DNA of 64,000 nucleotides, taken from Pseudodesulfovibrio tunisiensis (GTDB taxonomy: Bacteria > Desulfobacterota > Desulfovibrionia > Desulfovibrionales > Desulfovibrionaceae). The stretch covers positions 3,545,902 to 3,609,901 of the forward strand of contig NZ_CP094380.1 in NCBI RefSeq assembly GCF_022809775.1. Direction: 5' to 3'. The notes under the pieces were generated by a model. It ran no database searches. It worked only from the letters and a program-made list of their open reading frames with translations, and was not told the DNA's origin. The position numbers were made by a program, and so were the translations under genes. How positions within the stretch are numbered: the first letter of the stretch is position 1; each line of letters opens with the position of its first letter. Shown here piece by piece: positions 36,594-47,127 of the stretch.

Positions 36594-38399
36594 ATGGCAC
36601 GATTCAAATTTCGCTACCAATACCCCGCGCTCAAGACTGCGTGCATCTACGCTGCTTTCGGCGGTGCATGGATTCTGCTGTCCGATCACGTTCTCGGTTT
36701 GCTGGTCAGAAACATCGACCTCTATGCACGGATTCAGACCTGGAAGGGGTGGCTGTACATCCTGATAACCGCGGGGCTGATTTTTCATCTGACCGCCAGA
36801 TATCTCAAGCGTGTGGAAAAGGTTGCCCGGGAGCTGGACATCAGCCGGGAGCGTCTGACCATGACCCTGACCGGAGCCGGAGTCGGCACCTGGGATTGGA
36901 ACGTGGTTTCGGGCGAGGTGGATTTCAGCGACGATCTCGTGACCATGATCGGGTACATGCCGGATCGGTTCCCGCCGTTTTTCGAGAGTTGGGAGGCCCT
37001 GCTTCATCCGGATGACAAGGCTCGGGTGCTCAAGCTGCTTCAGGAGCATCTGGATGGGCATTCCGAAAGCTACGAATGCGAGTACAGGCTGCTCAACGCG
37101 GATGGCGGATGGACATGGGTTCTGGCCAAGGGGCGGGTCTGCATGCGGGATGATCTGGGCAGACCGCTTCGCGTGGTGGGCATTCACATCGACCAGTCCG
37201 AGCGGAAAAAGGCCGAGGAGGAATTGATCATTGCCCGGGAGGCTGCCTTGGCTGCCAATAGGGCCAAGAGTCTGTTTCTTGCCAACATGAGTCATGAAAT
37301 CCGAACACCGCTCAATGCCGTGCTGGGCATGCTGCAATTGCTCGAATATTCCGGTCTGGAGGAGGAACAGAGCGAATATGCGGCCAGCGCCGTGGCTTCG
37401 GGCCGGGCCTTGCTTGCCGCGCTGGAAAACGTGCTCAACCTGACTCATGCCGACCCTCGACGCGATCAAACGTGTCACGAACATTTTGTCCCGGCGGAAC
37501 TGGCTGAATGGGCCATGCGGATTTTTCGGCCCACGCTGAAGCAGTGCGGTGCCGAGCTGCACGTTTCCATTGCCCGGGGAACTCCTTCGCTGCTGTGTGG
37601 CGATGCCGACAAGCTGCGGCAGATTCTGTTCAACCTGCTTTCCAATGCCTTGAAGTTTTCCCGTCAGGACGTCGATCTGGAAATGCTGGCCGTGACCGAC
37701 TCCCGGGTGGAGCGCGGTGCAGTCTTTGTCCTTCGCATCGCGGACAGGGGAAAGGGCATGAATGTGGAACAGCTTGCCGATCTCTTCCGGTTCGAGACGA
37801 CGAACGGACTCCCGTACTCGGGCGATTATCTGCACAAGGGACTTGGCCTGCGTGTGGTCCGTGATCTGGTGTTTTTGCTGGGCGGCGAACTGTGCCTGAG
37901 CAGCGAACCGGACAAGGGAACCGAAGCGCTTCTGTCCATTCCTGTGTCGCTTCCCCTGCCGGAACAGGTGAGTTCGGGAACGCAGACGGGGGCACAGGTT
38001 TGCCATCGGGTTCTGCTGGTCGAGGACGAGGCCGTGAACCGGCTTGCCGCACGCCGGTTTCTGGAAATCCTCGGGCACAAGGTCGCGACAGCCTCGACAG
38101 GTCCTCAGGCATTGAAAATGGCCTCGGAGCAGGCGTTCGACTGCATTTTCATGGATATCCGCATTCCGCAGATGGATGGACTGGAAGCGGTTCGGGCAAT
38201 ACGGGATTTGCCCGGGCAGCGGGGCAGGGTGCCCATCATTGCCCTGACGGCCCACAGCATGCCCAACGACAGGGAGCGTTTTCTGTCTCACGGCATGGAC
38301 GGCTATGTGGCCAAGCCCATGACCATGGAGGACCTCCGTCGGGAGTTGGAGCATGTGCTGGGCCCTGCTGCCGAGGATGCCGGCGAGAATGTCGAATGA
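36594..38399 (+). CDS. membrane hybrid histidine kinase, PAS-HK-REC
   Basis: 601 residues. Two TM helices (about 15-33 and 50-68) joined by a very short loop, one PAS/PAC domain (about 85-205; WDWNVVSGEVDFSDD, HIDQSERKKAEEE), HisKA ([18 protein letters not shown]), HATPase (NLLSNALKFS; the G box is less conserved, KGLGLRV), and a receiver (about 470-590) with D in CIFMDIRIPQMDG. Stand-alone gene, 157 bases after the peptidase gene. No periplasmic sensor domain, so the cue is internal or membrane-borne. Confidence 0.9.
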   Translation: MARFKFRYQYPALKTACIYAAFGGAWILLSDHVLGLLVRNIDLYARIQTWKGWLYILITAGLIFHLTARYLKRVEKVARELDISRERLTMTLTGAGVGTWDWNVVSGEVDFSDDLVTMIGYMPDRFPPFFESWEALLHPDDKARVLKLLQEHLDGHSESYECEYRLLNADGGWTWVLAKGRVCMRDDLGRPLRVVGIHIDQSERKKAEEELIIAREAALAANRAKSLFLANMSHEIRTPLNAVLGMLQLLEYSGLEEEQSEYAASAVASGRALLAALENVLNLTHADPRRDQTCHEHFVPAELAEWAMRIFRPTLKQCGAELHVSIARGTPSLLCGDADKLRQILFNLLSNALKFSRQDVDLEMLAVTDSRVERGAVFVLRIADRGKGMNVEQLADLFRFETTNGLPYSGDYLHKGLGLRVVRDLVFLLGGELCLSSEPDKGTEALLSIPVSLPLPEQVSSGTQTGAQVCHRVLLVEDEAVNRLAARRFLEILGHKVATASTGPQALKMASEQAFDCIFMDIRIPQMDGLEAVRAIRDLPGQRGRVPIIALTAHSMPNDRERFLSHGMDGYVAKPMTMEDLRRELEHVLGPAAEDAGENVE

Positions 38400-38435
38400 T
38401 CCATAAATCATGTATTGGCGACCGGTGAACTCTCT

Positions 38436-38470
38436 TTTTGGTGGATCGGGCGGTTTGACTCCTTTTGCCT
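38436..38470 (+). repeat. short dispersed intergenic motif, copy 2
   Basis: Matches 3646-3682 as described there. It lies just past the hybrid kinase stop, upstream of the tad promoter. Confidence 0.45.
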
Positions 38471-38541
38471 TCCTGTTTTCTGTTCTTCATAACCATCTTG
38501 AAATAATACATGTTTTTGGACCTGGTGTCGGTGCCCGGATT

Positions 38542-38557
38542 TGGCATGTGCCTTGCT
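38542..38557 (+). promoter_or_regulatory. sigma-54 (-24/-12) promoter of the tad minor-pilin genes
   Basis: TGGCATGTGCCTTGCT fits the RpoN consensus with correct GG-N10-GC spacing. Transcription would start near 38569, about 34 bases before the first tadE. The short leader contains TTCGGG/CCCGAA and GCTTTG/CAAAGC complementarity reaching the ribosome-binding region. Confidence 0.72.
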
Positions 38558-38602
38558 TTGGTTCGGGTGGGGCCGTGTGCCCGAAACCGGACGAGGCAAA
38601 GC

Positions 38603-39004
38603 ATGAGAAACGACAGACGGAATACGCGAAGCAGAAGTGGACAGGCCGTGGTGGAAACCGCGCTGATCCTGCCGCTGTTTGTGGTGGTTCTGTTGGGGAT
38701 CATGGATTTCGCCCGGCTGTACTGGACGCAGAGCGTGGTACGCGGCGCAGCCAACGAGGGCGCGCGCATGGCCATTCTGGTCGAGGCCGAGGAAAACGAC
38801 ATACTGGACCGGGTGATCGGGGAGATCGCTTCGGGCGGTCTGGATCAGACTCCGAACGTGAGCGTGGGTGAGCGAAATTCCGGCCAGCCCGTGTCGGTTT
38901 CCGTTTCCGTCCCCTTTGAATTCGTGGTGGTCGGTTCCATCGTGCCCGGCCTTGAAAGCGTGAATCAGGTCGCGGCGACCGCGGTCATGACCCGGGAGCG
39001 GTGA
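38603..39004 (+). CDS. TadE-like minor pilin
   Basis: 133 residues. N-terminal TadE motif GQAVVETALILPLFVVVLLG (about 13-32), a prepilin-like hydrophobic helix with the characteristic Glu, then a small extracytoplasmic domain. TadE pseudopilins are processed and assembled with Flp/Tad pili. ATG at 38603 follows GAGG and removes a non-coding upstream extension. First of three co-directional genes behind a sigma-54 promoter. Confidence 0.88.
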   Translation: MRNDRRNTRSRSGQAVVETALILPLFVVVLLGIMDFARLYWTQSVVRGAANEGARMAILVEAEENDILDRVIGEIASGGLDQTPNVSVGERNSGQPVSVSVSVPFEFVVVGSIVPGLESVNQVAATAVMTRER

Positions 39005-39006
39005 GC

Positions 39007-39393
39007 ATGAAGCGCACGCAGGAAGGCAGACAAGGCGCGGCCGCCGTGGAATTCGCCCTGGCACTGGCCTTGGTCCTGATTCCGATCATGGCCGGGGTCT
39101 GGGACATTTCCAAGTTCATCGACATCAACCATGTCCTTGCCCGTGCCGCGCGGGAAGGCGTGATCATGGCTTCCAGAGGCCATGACCCCACCGAGGCGGT
39201 GCGGGAATGCGTCTCCCGTGCCGGACTCATGGATCAGAATCTGGATGTGGCCGTGACCACGGCCTCGAATCCCGGTCTGGGGCAGGAAGTGCAGGTCGAG
39301 CTGGCCTATGATTTTTCCGGATATACGATCTTTCCGTGGGAGGAGTTCATGCCGCAGGGAGTGACAACCGCAGCCGTGGCCAAAATGGAGTGA
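39007..39393 (+). CDS. TadE-like minor pilin, second copy
   Basis: 128 residues starting MKRTQEGRQGAAAVEFALAL; same N-terminal pseudopilin helix with VEFALALALVLIPIM. ATG at 39007 is eight bases from GGGAG, better placed than the in-frame GTG at 39001. The C-terminal part differs from the first TadE. It may pair with it as TadE/TadF do. Confidence 0.85.
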   Translation: MKRTQEGRQGAAAVEFALALALVLIPIMAGVWDISKFIDINHVLARAAREGVIMASRGHDPTEAVRECVSRAGLMDQNLDVAVTTASNPGLGQEVQVELAYDFSGYTIFPWEEFMPQGVTTAAVAKME

Positions 39394-39403
39394 GGGCGTC
39401 GTG

Positions 39404-40570
39404 ATGCGTTTTCATCATGTATTCAGGGATGAGCATGGGCTTGCCAGCGTGGTTGTGGCCCTGTCCATGACCGTGATCATGGGCATGGTGGCTCTGGCCG
39501 TGGATCTGGGACACATTCATCTCAAGCGGGCCCGGTTGCAGACCGCTGCTGATACCGCCGCGCTTGCCGGGGCCAATTCCCTGCTTGCCTATGGTCGGGA
39601 TTTCACGGGACTGCGGGCCGTGATCAGGGCATATGCCGCCAGAAACATGGATGAGGCGGATCAGGTTGCGGTCGCGATACAGGATGCGGACATCGTGTTT
39701 CTCGGAAACGGAGCGCCCGATCCTGATGATCCCGATCAGGTGGAAGTGACCATTACGCTCAGCCGGGAACGGGAAAATCCCCTGGCATTGCATTTCGGCG
39801 GAGTCATTGGCGTGCCCGTGGTGGACCTTTCGGTCACGGCCCGGGCCGGGCTGGTTCCGGTGTGCGGCTCCAAGTGCGTCAAGCCGTTCGTGGTACCCAC
39901 CAAGTTCGAGTGGGACGACTATGCGGACCCGGGCACCAAGGGCTACGGGAACGGGGAACTGGACGTGGAAAGTCCGGGCGAGCTCGCTTCGGTGAACGTG
40001 CTTGGCTACGATCAGGGCGACGTGGGCACGCAGATCATCATCAAGCCCGGTGATCCGCAGCTCGCCATTGCTCCGGGGCAGTACAACCTCGTGGACCTGC
40101 CGCCCGTGAACAAGGGCGATCCCGTGACCGGGGCGGATGCGGTGCGCGAGAACATCGCGGGGTGCACCGGGTCCAACGACACCTTGGTGGAACCGGGCGA
40201 CGAACTGCTGCTGGAGCCGGGCAACAGCGCCGGGCCGGTCAAGCAGGGAGTGAACGATCTTCTGGGCGAGGACCCCTATGCGTATTGGGATTCGTCCAGG
40301 AATGCGGTCGAGGGCAGCGTGTACGATGATCCCATGGACAGCCCCCGGGTCGCGCTCATGGCGTTCTACGACCCTCGGCAGCCGCCGATTTCCGGCAGAA
40401 ATTCGATTTATGTCTATGAGCTGGGTGCGTTCTTCATCGAGGGAGTGGACGGGCAGGGCAATGTCTCGGCCCGATTCATCAATGCCGTGGCCGTGGACCC
40501 GGACCCCTCGGGAAACGATGACTGCATTCTGCGCATGAGCCGTCTGCTCATGGATTCCAGCCGCAGTTGA
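39404..40570 (+). CDS. TadG-like pilus-assembly protein
   Basis: 388 residues. N-terminus HGLASVVVALSMTVIMGMVA is a TadG-type membrane helix, followed by DLGHIHLKRARLQTAADTAA, typical of the TadE/TadG family. The rest is an extracytoplasmic domain with two Cys in VCGSKCVKP. No von Willebrand A domain is recognised, although some TadG proteins carry one. ATG at 39404 preceded by GAGGG (an overlapping GTG at 39401 is possible). Confidence 0.82.
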   Translation: MRFHHVFRDEHGLASVVVALSMTVIMGMVALAVDLGHIHLKRARLQTAADTAALAGANSLLAYGRDFTGLRAVIRAYAARNMDEADQVAVAIQDADIVFLGNGAPDPDDPDQVEVTITLSRERENPLALHFGGVIGVPVVDLSVTARAGLVPVCGSKCVKPFVVPTKFEWDDYADPGTKGYGNGELDVESPGELASVNVLGYDQGDVGTQIIIKPGDPQLAIAPGQYNLVDLPPVNKGDPVTGADAVRENIAGCTGSNDTLVEPGDELLLEPGNSAGPVKQGVNDLLGEDPYAYWDSSRNAVEGSVYDDPMDSPRVALMAFYDPRQPPISGRNSIYVYELGAFFIEGVDGQGNVSARFINAVAVDPDPSGNDDCILRMSRLLMDSSRS

Positions 40571-40593
40571 TTCCGCGGATGCCTGCATGCATG

Positions 40594-40632
40594 ATGAAAA
40601 AACGCCGCGTCCCGAATGGGGGCGCGGCGTTT
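40594..40632. terminator. bidirectional terminator between tadG-like and cyclophilin genes
   Basis: AAACGCCGCG (40600-40609) and CGCGGCGTTT (40623-40632) are exact inverted repeats. On the minus strand the stem runs into six T; on the plus strand the T-tract is short. It separates convergent genes. Confidence 0.8.
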
Positions 40633-40653
40633 CGATTGGTTCGACTTGTCTGG

Positions 40654-41204
<551 letters not shown>

Positions 41205-41208
<4 letters not shown>

Positions 41209-42485
41209 TGAGCTGTCCGTGTTGCGGTTGTCGCGGGTTCCGGCGTCGGAAGCTGGATATTGTTCCGAACGACCCGGTCCAGCAGGTTCAGGTGGATCGG
41301 CAGGCATTTGGTCAGACAGAATCTGTTCAGCACCGTACGCCGGGCGTTTTCGCGCAGGGGGCCCGTGTCCGGGCCGCGTTCCAGCGCATCCACCACCGAG
41401 GCCGCGATCTTTTCCGAATCCCGGAAATCCGTCAACAGTCCGTTTCGCTCATGGGCAATGACTTCGCGTACGGGTGAAGTGTCCGAGGCCACGCACAGGC
41501 AGCCGCAGCTCATGGCTTCAAGCAGCGACCAGGACAGCACGAACGGCCATGTCAGGTAGACATGGGCATTGGAGGCCCGGAGTACCTGCCGGTATTTTCC
41601 GTAGGGCAGGGGGCCGGTGAAATGCACCCGGGATTCGTCAAGCTCGACCTCGCTGGTCAGGGCCTCCCGGTAGGTTCGGCCGTCCTTGCGCGGCTGGCTG
41701 TAGCAGATGCGGTCCTCGCCCACGATGAGCACGTGGCAGCCGGGCCGGGCTTCCAGTATGGCGGGCAGGGCCCTGTAGAACTGGGGAAATCCGCGGTACG
41801 GTTCCATGCCCCGGGAGCAGTAGGTGACCAGCTCGGTGGCTTTGGTCAGGTCCACGCCGTCCAGAGTCAGTGCCGAAGGTGGAAGCGGACTGTGATCGGC
41901 GGGCGAGAAATAGCGCGTGTTGATGCCGTCGTGCACCCGAACGATCTTGTCCCGGAATTCCCGGGGGAACCGGGAGCGCTGCCATTGGGTGGGGGATATG
42001 CCGACGTCGCAGGCCACGAGGTCGTGCAGGATGGCGCTGTTGCGCATGCGCAACAGCGCCTTTTCCGTGACGGAACGTTCCCGTCCGTCAAAGGTGATTT
42101 CCTCGCTTCGTGCATCATAATACCATTCGAAATAGCCCACGAACGGCGTGTCCGGAAACACGTCCTTCACGAACAGGGTCTGGCCCCAGCCCGAGTGTCC
42201 GAGCACGACGTCGGGCACGAACCCCTGTTTCCTGAGCTCGTGACAGAGCCGGGCAAGGGAGGCACCGTGCCGAACCGCAGTGTCCAGAGACGTGGCAAAC
42301 GGGTGGGTTTCTCTGGTGGTTTCCCCGACCTCGGAGAAAATGGCCTTGCGCACGCCGGGAATCTCCCATTCGGGACGGGGATTCTTGGTGGCGAAGACCA
42401 CCTGGTTGCCCGGGGAACGGCCGAGATATTCCGCGACATGACGAAATTGTGCCGGGAAATTGTTGTGCGTGATCAGGATTCGCAT
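41205..42485 (-). CDS. group 1 (GT4) glycosyltransferase
   Basis: 426 residues, GT-B fold. N-terminal MRILITHNNFPAQFRHVAEY with an N-domain containing GYFEWYYD; C-terminal nucleotide-sugar site with WSLLEAMSCGCLCVASDTSP and VREVIAHERNGLL, carrying the ExxxxxxG-type pattern of retaining GT4 enzymes. Soluble, perhaps membrane-associated. No lipopolysaccharide or capsule genes are near, so its acceptor is unknown. Confidence 0.9.
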
Positions 42486-42522
42486 GGATGCCTGCCTGGT
42501 TGTGCTGGTGAACGAATCAGGG

Positions 42523-42550
42523 CGTGCCGAGGCCTGAATGTCTCGGCACG
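42523..42550 (-). other. hairpin between receiver and glycosyltransferase genes
   Basis: CGTGCCGAG and CTCGGCACG pair perfectly around a 10-base loop. It lies between two same-strand genes and has no U-tract, so it could be an attenuator or mRNA 3-prime protector rather than a full terminator. Confidence 0.4.
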
Positions 42551-42596
42551 GAAAACGACGGGAGGAGCCGGGGTGGGGAGTCGGAACATTGTTGCG

Positions 42597-42977
42597 TCAG
42601 TTGTTCGCGCCGTCCTTGAGACATCGGCGAATGTATTCCTGAAGCTCTTCTCTTTCCAGAGGTTTTGCCAGAAACAGAGTCGCTCCGAGGCGGAGCAGGT
42701 TGGATATTTCACTGAGACCGACCACTGCGGACATGATGATGATCGGAAAGTTCATGAAGCGCTGGTCGCCGCGCAGGGTCTGGATGAGCTGCCTGCCGTC
42801 CATTTCGGGCATCATGATGTCCGTGATGAGCAGGTCGAATTCATTGCTTGCGTTCAGGGTTTCGTAAGCGTGTTTGCCATGCGGACTGACAAAGGCGGTA
42901 TGGCCCATTTCCTCGACGATTTTGGCCGCGAGTTTCTGGGAGATGCGGTCGTCTTCGGCTATGAGAATCTTGGCCAT
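42597..42977 (-). CDS. response regulator, receiver domain only
   Basis: 126 residues, complete receiver with no output: AEDD at 8-10, D53 in LLITDIMMPEMDG, Lys in FLAKPLER. ATG at 42977 follows GGGAG. No kinase is adjacent. The Glu-Asp-Asp start and the C-terminal helix resemble receivers of hybrid kinases and CheY-like proteins. Confidence 0.9.
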   Translation of the reverse strand: MAKILIAEDDRISQKLAAKIVEEMGHTAFVSPHGKHAYETLNASNEFDLLITDIMMPEMDGRQLIQTLRGDQRFMNFPIIIMSAVVGLSEISNLLRLGATLFLAKPLEREELQEYIRRCLKDGANN

Positions 42978-43193
42978 GATGGATGTCTCCCGACGCAGGA
43001 CATTGACGTTTTGCCGTCGGGAACGTCCGGACGGCTTTCGGGTGGATACTGTCCCGAATGTAGCATGATGCGGGCAAAAGTAAAGTCCCTGGGCGTCGGG
43101 AGGCGTGGAAAAGGCCGGGGCTGGCCGGGATGGGAATGCAGCCGGAATCGGCCGGCCCGGGCTGTCCCGGGCCGGGGGCCGCATTTGGGCGGA

Positions 43194-43436
43194 TTACTTC
43201 TTTTCGATTTTCATGGAGTCTTCAAAGGAACAGGTCATGCAAAAGGAATTGCCGCCCGCCTGAACAGTGAATTCATTGCCCGGAAACAGAGTCGCAGCCG
43301 GGGCGAAGTCATCATTGATCATGACGTTCTTGGCTTCGCCGTTGGATTCGAATCGAATGGTCGTGCCATCGTTTAGGGTGACCATTTCCCCATGGTGCAC
43401 GTCGACGGGAAGGTCGGCTTCGTTGTAGTTTGGCAT
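43194..43436 (-). CDS. small hypothetical protein with CxxC
   Basis: 80 residues (MPNYNEADLPVDVHHGEMVT start), with NDGTTIRFESNG and a C-terminal FCMTCSF motif that could bind metal or form a disulfide. No signal or TM segment. ATG at 43436 has an excellent ribosome-binding site, AAGGAGAAGAGG. GC-rich inverted repeats just past its stop (about 43148-43175, CGGCCCGGG/CCCGGGCCG) may end the message. Function unknown. Confidence 0.7.
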   Translation of the reverse strand: MPNYNEADLPVDVHHGEMVTLNDGTTIRFESNGEAKNVMINDDFAPAATLFPGNEFTVQAGGNSFCMTCSFEDSMKIEKK

Positions 43437-43609
43437 ACCTCTTCTCCTTGACTGATATAGGGTTTGCGTAAGCAATAGCACACGATTTGGCGTTTGTCCG
43501 CTTTTTGTCGTATTCCTACCCGATAAGTGGGATGATGCATTGCTCTGTGGGCAAAGCACTCGTAATGATGTAGTCTCGAAAAAACAGGATTCTCCATGCG
43601 GGAGTGGAC

Positions 43610-46474
43610 GTGAGCACCATTTTCATTGCCGAAAGCGACATCGACATACTGCGGCTTGTGCGCGATCTGCTGGAGCGTTCGGGACATGCGGTCGTGGAAG
43701 CGGCGGACCTTGAGCAGGCCGTGGCGGTTCTGGAACGCGTGGACCCGGATCTGGTCTTCTGCGCCGTCGATCTCATGGGAGGAGAACGGCGCGGACTCAT
43801 GGAGGAGATGTCGCGTTTCGGTCGCGAGGCCCCTGTCATTCTTGTTTCCGACCGTCTGGAACCCGATCCGCCCGCGCTGACCATGTCTCTCGGAGCCTTT
43901 GCCTACATTGGCAAGCCCGTGGGACGTTCCCGGCTGGAATATCTGACCCGGCACGGCCTTGCCGAACGGAAGCGCAGGCAGCGGGAAAAACGCCTTGCCG
44001 GCAACATGACCCGGATGCACAGCCTTCTGGAGGCGCTGGTGGAGGGCGGGAACGAAGCCGTTTTCGTGCTGGGCCCTGCCGGACGCATCACCCATGTGGG
44101 CGGCACCGGAGCCGCCTATCTTGGCCGGACCGTCGAGGAACTGCTGGGAAACGATTTTCTGAGTGTTCTTCCCAAGGCCTCGGTGCATCTGTACCAGAGG
44201 CTGCTGGACCGGGCTCGTCGCCGGGGCACGCCCGGACATGTGGAGGAGTACCGGGGCAATGCGGTCTACGATGCCATGCTGCGTCCCGTGGCCGACAAGG
44301 GGGAGCTTCTCGGATTCGTGGTGGTGGCGCGGGACGTGACCGCGCGATATCAGTCCGAGCAGGGACTTGCGGAAAGCGAAAAGCGCTACCGGAGCGTGTA
44401 CGAGGCCGCACGTGACGCCATCATCATGATCGACAAGCAGACTGGAGCCATTCTCGATTTCAACACGGCTGCCAAGCACATGTATGGATACGAGGCCGAG
44501 GAACTGGCCCGGCTCGAGTACATGGACCTCTCTGCCGATCCGGAACGATCCATGGGCCTGATCCGTTCCGGGCTGGAACGCCTGCCTCTGCGGCATCACC
44601 GCAAAAAGGACGGCACGGTCTTTCCGGTGGAGATCACCACCAGTCATTTCGTGCATCAGGACCGGGAAGTCTGCACGGTCTACATTCAGGACATCTCGCA
44701 TCGAAAGATCGCGGAAGAGGCGTTGCGCGAGGGCGCACGGCTTTACCGCGCCGTGGTCGAGGACCAGACCGAGCTCATCACCCGGTTTCAGCCGGATGGA
44801 GTGCTCACGTTCGTGAATCCGGCCTGTGCGCGATTTCTGAACAGGGATGAGGATGATCTCGTGGGCCAGAACTTTCTTCCCTGGGTACCGGAAAAGGAAC
44901 GGGCCGTCCTGCTGGACTGGATGCACAACGTGTCTCCCGAAAACGACGTGTGCGAGCTGGAGCAGCCTCTGCAGCATTGGGACGGCGAATGGCGCTGGTT
45001 CAACTGGACCAATCGCGCCATTTACGACCATCGGGGCAACCTGACCGAGATTCAGGCCGTGGGCCGGGACATTACGGACCGGAGAAAGGCGGAGCACGCT
45101 CTGGAACGGGCCAATCTGGAAAAGGAACGGTACCGTCTGAATCTGGAAGCCACGTTTCGAAGCATTCCGGACGCCATCATTGCGGTGGACAGTCGGATGC
45201 GGGTCATTGCCACGAACAGTGCGGCCGCCGTTCTGTGCGCGGCCCGGGCCGAGGAGGCACAGGGCAAGCCTCTGCGCGACCTTGTGCCGCCCACAGCCGG
45301 GGAATGGCTCGGGGTGCTCGATCAGGTCGTGCGGACCGGCAAGGCCGTGCGCGGCTACGAAACACAGGTGGACCTGCCGAATCTGGGCGAGCGCATGGTG
45401 GAAATCCATTGTTCTCCACTCATTGACGAGGAGACGCACCATGTCGGCGCCGTGCTCGTGGTACGCGACGTGTCCCGCATTGCCGATCTGGAGAAACGGC
45501 TTCAGGAGCGGCTGGGATTCCGGGGCATAGTGGGGCGCAGTTCCCGGATGCAGGAAATCTATCGTCTGCTGGAGCAGCTTTCCCAGCTCGACTCCACGGT
45601 TCTGATTCTTGGTGAATCCGGTACGGGCAAGGAACTTGTGGCCGAGGCCCTGCATTATGGCGGTGCGCGCGCCGGAGGACCACTTGTCAAGGTCAACTGT
45701 TCGGCGCTGACCGAAAGCCTGCTGGAGAGCGAGTTGTTCGGACACGTGCGCGGCGCGTTCACTGGCGCGGTCAAGGACAAGGTGGGCCGCATTCAGGCCG
45801 CGCAGGGCGGCACCCTGTTTCTGGACGAGATCGGCGACATTGCACCGCTCATCCAGCTCAAGCTGCTTCGATTTCTGGAACAGAAGGAATACGAACGCGT
45901 CGGGGAGTCCGCGACACGCTCCGCGGACGTGCGCATTCTGGCCGCCACCAATGCGGACCTGATGGAAAAGGTCCGGCAGGGCATATTCCGCGAGGACCTG
46001 TTCTATCGTCTCAACGTCATGCCGATCAATTTGCCGCCGCTCAGGGAGCGGCAGGCCGACATCCCCCTGCTGGTCGAACACTTTCTCGAAGTGTTCGGGG
46101 ACCAGTTCAACAAGACCTTCACCGGGCTGTCGCCGGAGGTACTGGACCTGATCATGAAGTACGACTGGCCCGGCAACATCCGCGAGTTGAAGCATCTGCT
46201 GGAACATGCGTGCATTCTGTCCCCCAGCGGGAAAATCGGGCTTTCCGCCATCCGCGGGGACCTCGTGGACCATATGCGACGTCTTGCCGGGCAGTCTCAT
46301 GCCAGCGATGTGCACGAAGCGCCCCTGTCATCCTTCAGGCGCGACACCGGACCGGAAGCCGTGGCCGAGGCCATGCTCAAGGCAGGAGGCAACAAGGTCA
46401 GAGCCGCTCGCATTCTGGGGGTTCATCGTGCTACCTTGTACCGGAAATTGCGCGCCTACGGTCTGGATTACTGA
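43610..46474 (+). CDS. sigma-54-dependent activator with degenerate receiver and multiple PAS domains
   Basis: 954 residues, GTG start at 43610 with GGGAG five bases upstream. Order: receiver-like domain (about 1-120) in which the phospho-acceptor Asp appears replaced ([10 protein letters not shown]) while the Lys of GKPVG remains; four PAS domains (about 135-255, 255-375, 380-505, 510-635); AAA+ domain (about 640-870) with Walker A GESGTGKE, the sigma-54 contact motif GAFTGA and [11 protein letters not shown]; Fis-type helix-turn-helix ([20 protein letters not shown]). It activates RpoN promoters. Because of the degenerate receiver it is probably ligand-driven via PAS. Confidence 0.93.
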   Translation: MSTIFIAESDIDILRLVRDLLERSGHAVVEAADLEQAVAVLERVDPDLVFCAVDLMGGERRGLMEEMSRFGREAPVILVSDRLEPDPPALTMSLGAFAYIGKPVGRSRLEYLTRHGLAERKRRQREKRLAGNMTRMHSLLEALVEGGNEAVFVLGPAGRITHVGGTGAAYLGRTVEELLGNDFLSVLPKASVHLYQRLLDRARRRGTPGHVEEYRGNAVYDAMLRPVADKGELLGFVVVARDVTARYQSEQGLAESEKRYRSVYEAARDAIIMIDKQTGAILDFNTAAKHMYGYEAEELARLEYMDLSADPERSMGLIRSGLERLPLRHHRKKDGTVFPVEITTSHFVHQDREVCTVYIQDISHRKIAEEALREGARLYRAVVEDQTELITRFQPDGVLTFVNPACARFLNRDEDDLVGQNFLPWVPEKERAVLLDWMHNVSPENDVCELEQPLQHWDGEWRWFNWTNRAIYDHRGNLTEIQAVGRDITDRRKAEHALERANLEKERYRLNLEATFRSIPDAIIAVDSRMRVIATNSAAAVLCAARAEEAQGKPLRDLVPPTAGEWLGVLDQVVRTGKAVRGYETQVDLPNLGERMVEIHCSPLIDEETHHVGAVLVVRDVSRIADLEKRLQERLGFRGIVGRSSRMQEIYRLLEQLSQLDSTVLILGESGTGKELVAEALHYGGARAGGPLVKVNCSALTESLLESELFGHVRGAFTGAVKDKVGRIQAAQGGTLFLDEIGDIAPLIQLKLLRFLEQKEYERVGESATRSADVRILAATNADLMEKVRQGIFREDLFYRLNVMPINLPPLRERQADIPLLVEHFLEVFGDQFNKTFTGLSPEVLDLIMKYDWPGNIRELKHLLEHACILSPSGKIGLSAIRGDLVDHMRRLAGQSHASDVHEAPLSSFRRDTGPEAVAEAMLKAGGNKVRAARILGVHRATLYRKLRAYGLDY

Positions 46475-46629
46475 CCGAATTCTGCCTGCCCTTTCGATTT
46501 ATAATCGTTCTAATGGCTTGTGATAATGCAACTTTGCCGTGGAGTTGTTATCTATTCCCTATGAGATCACAGGGAATGGAGCCGTGGCGGCATTTTTTGC
46601 GGAGGAAGCTGCCGCGGGGGAGGGGCGGT

Positions 46630-46965
46630 ATGGTGAAAAACATTGATCCCGGCATGTTCGATCTTGAGTTGCGGACTCAGGATCGTCCCATGCTTGTCGC
46701 CTTTCTCAAGCGCAACGACAGGTATCGCATGCAGGAGCAGGCGCTTGACGATGTGGCCCGTCGGTATTCCGGCAGGGTCCGCTGCTTCCTGTTCGATGCG
46801 GATTTTCTGGAAGCGGCCATGAAGCGGTTCATGGTTCGCGGAACTCCCACGTTTCTGCTGTTCGAGCAGGGCAGGGAGACCGGAAGAATCATCGGTGAGA
46901 CCGACAGCGATGGTCTGGATGAACTGCTCCATTCCGTCTTGCGGAGCGAACCGCCAGCCGCCTGA
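46630..46965 (+). CDS. thioredoxin-fold protein lacking the CxxC motif
   Basis: 111 residues from ATG at 46630 (GAGGGG upstream). It keeps thioredoxin landmarks: strand LVAFLK at the place of the active site followed by RNDRYR instead of WCxxC, and the cis-Pro loop FMVRGTPTFLLFEQGRETGR. Without redox Cys it cannot be a normal oxidoreductase and may be a binding or scaffold protein. Follows the sigma-54 activator by 155 bases. An earlier in-frame ATG at 46561 would add a basic leader. Confidence 0.75.
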   Translation: MVKNIDPGMFDLELRTQDRPMLVAFLKRNDRYRMQEQALDDVARRYSGRVRCFLFDADFLEAAMKRFMVRGTPTFLLFEQGRETGRIIGETDSDGLDELLHSVLRSEPPAA

Positions 46966-47127
46966 ATTCCACGGGAACATGGTTCTGCCCACATGAAAAA
47001 CCGGCATTTTGCCATGGCTGATTTCCCACCTGACCGGTCTTGAAAAATCCCTGCTTGGCCCGAAGATCGTTTTTGTTGTACCATTGTCCTGAAATCATGC
47101 GGAAACTCTCCAGCGGGAGCTGTGACC

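Noticed and set aside
43373..46315. 980-codon minus-strand open frame
   Set aside because: Antisense of the sigma-54 activator gene, whose AAA+ and helix-turn-helix motifs are unmistakable.
46513..46530. Possible sigma-54 promoter TGGCTTGTGATAATGCA before the thioredoxin-fold gene
   Set aside because: GG and GC are 11 bases apart instead of 10, and TTGC is missing.
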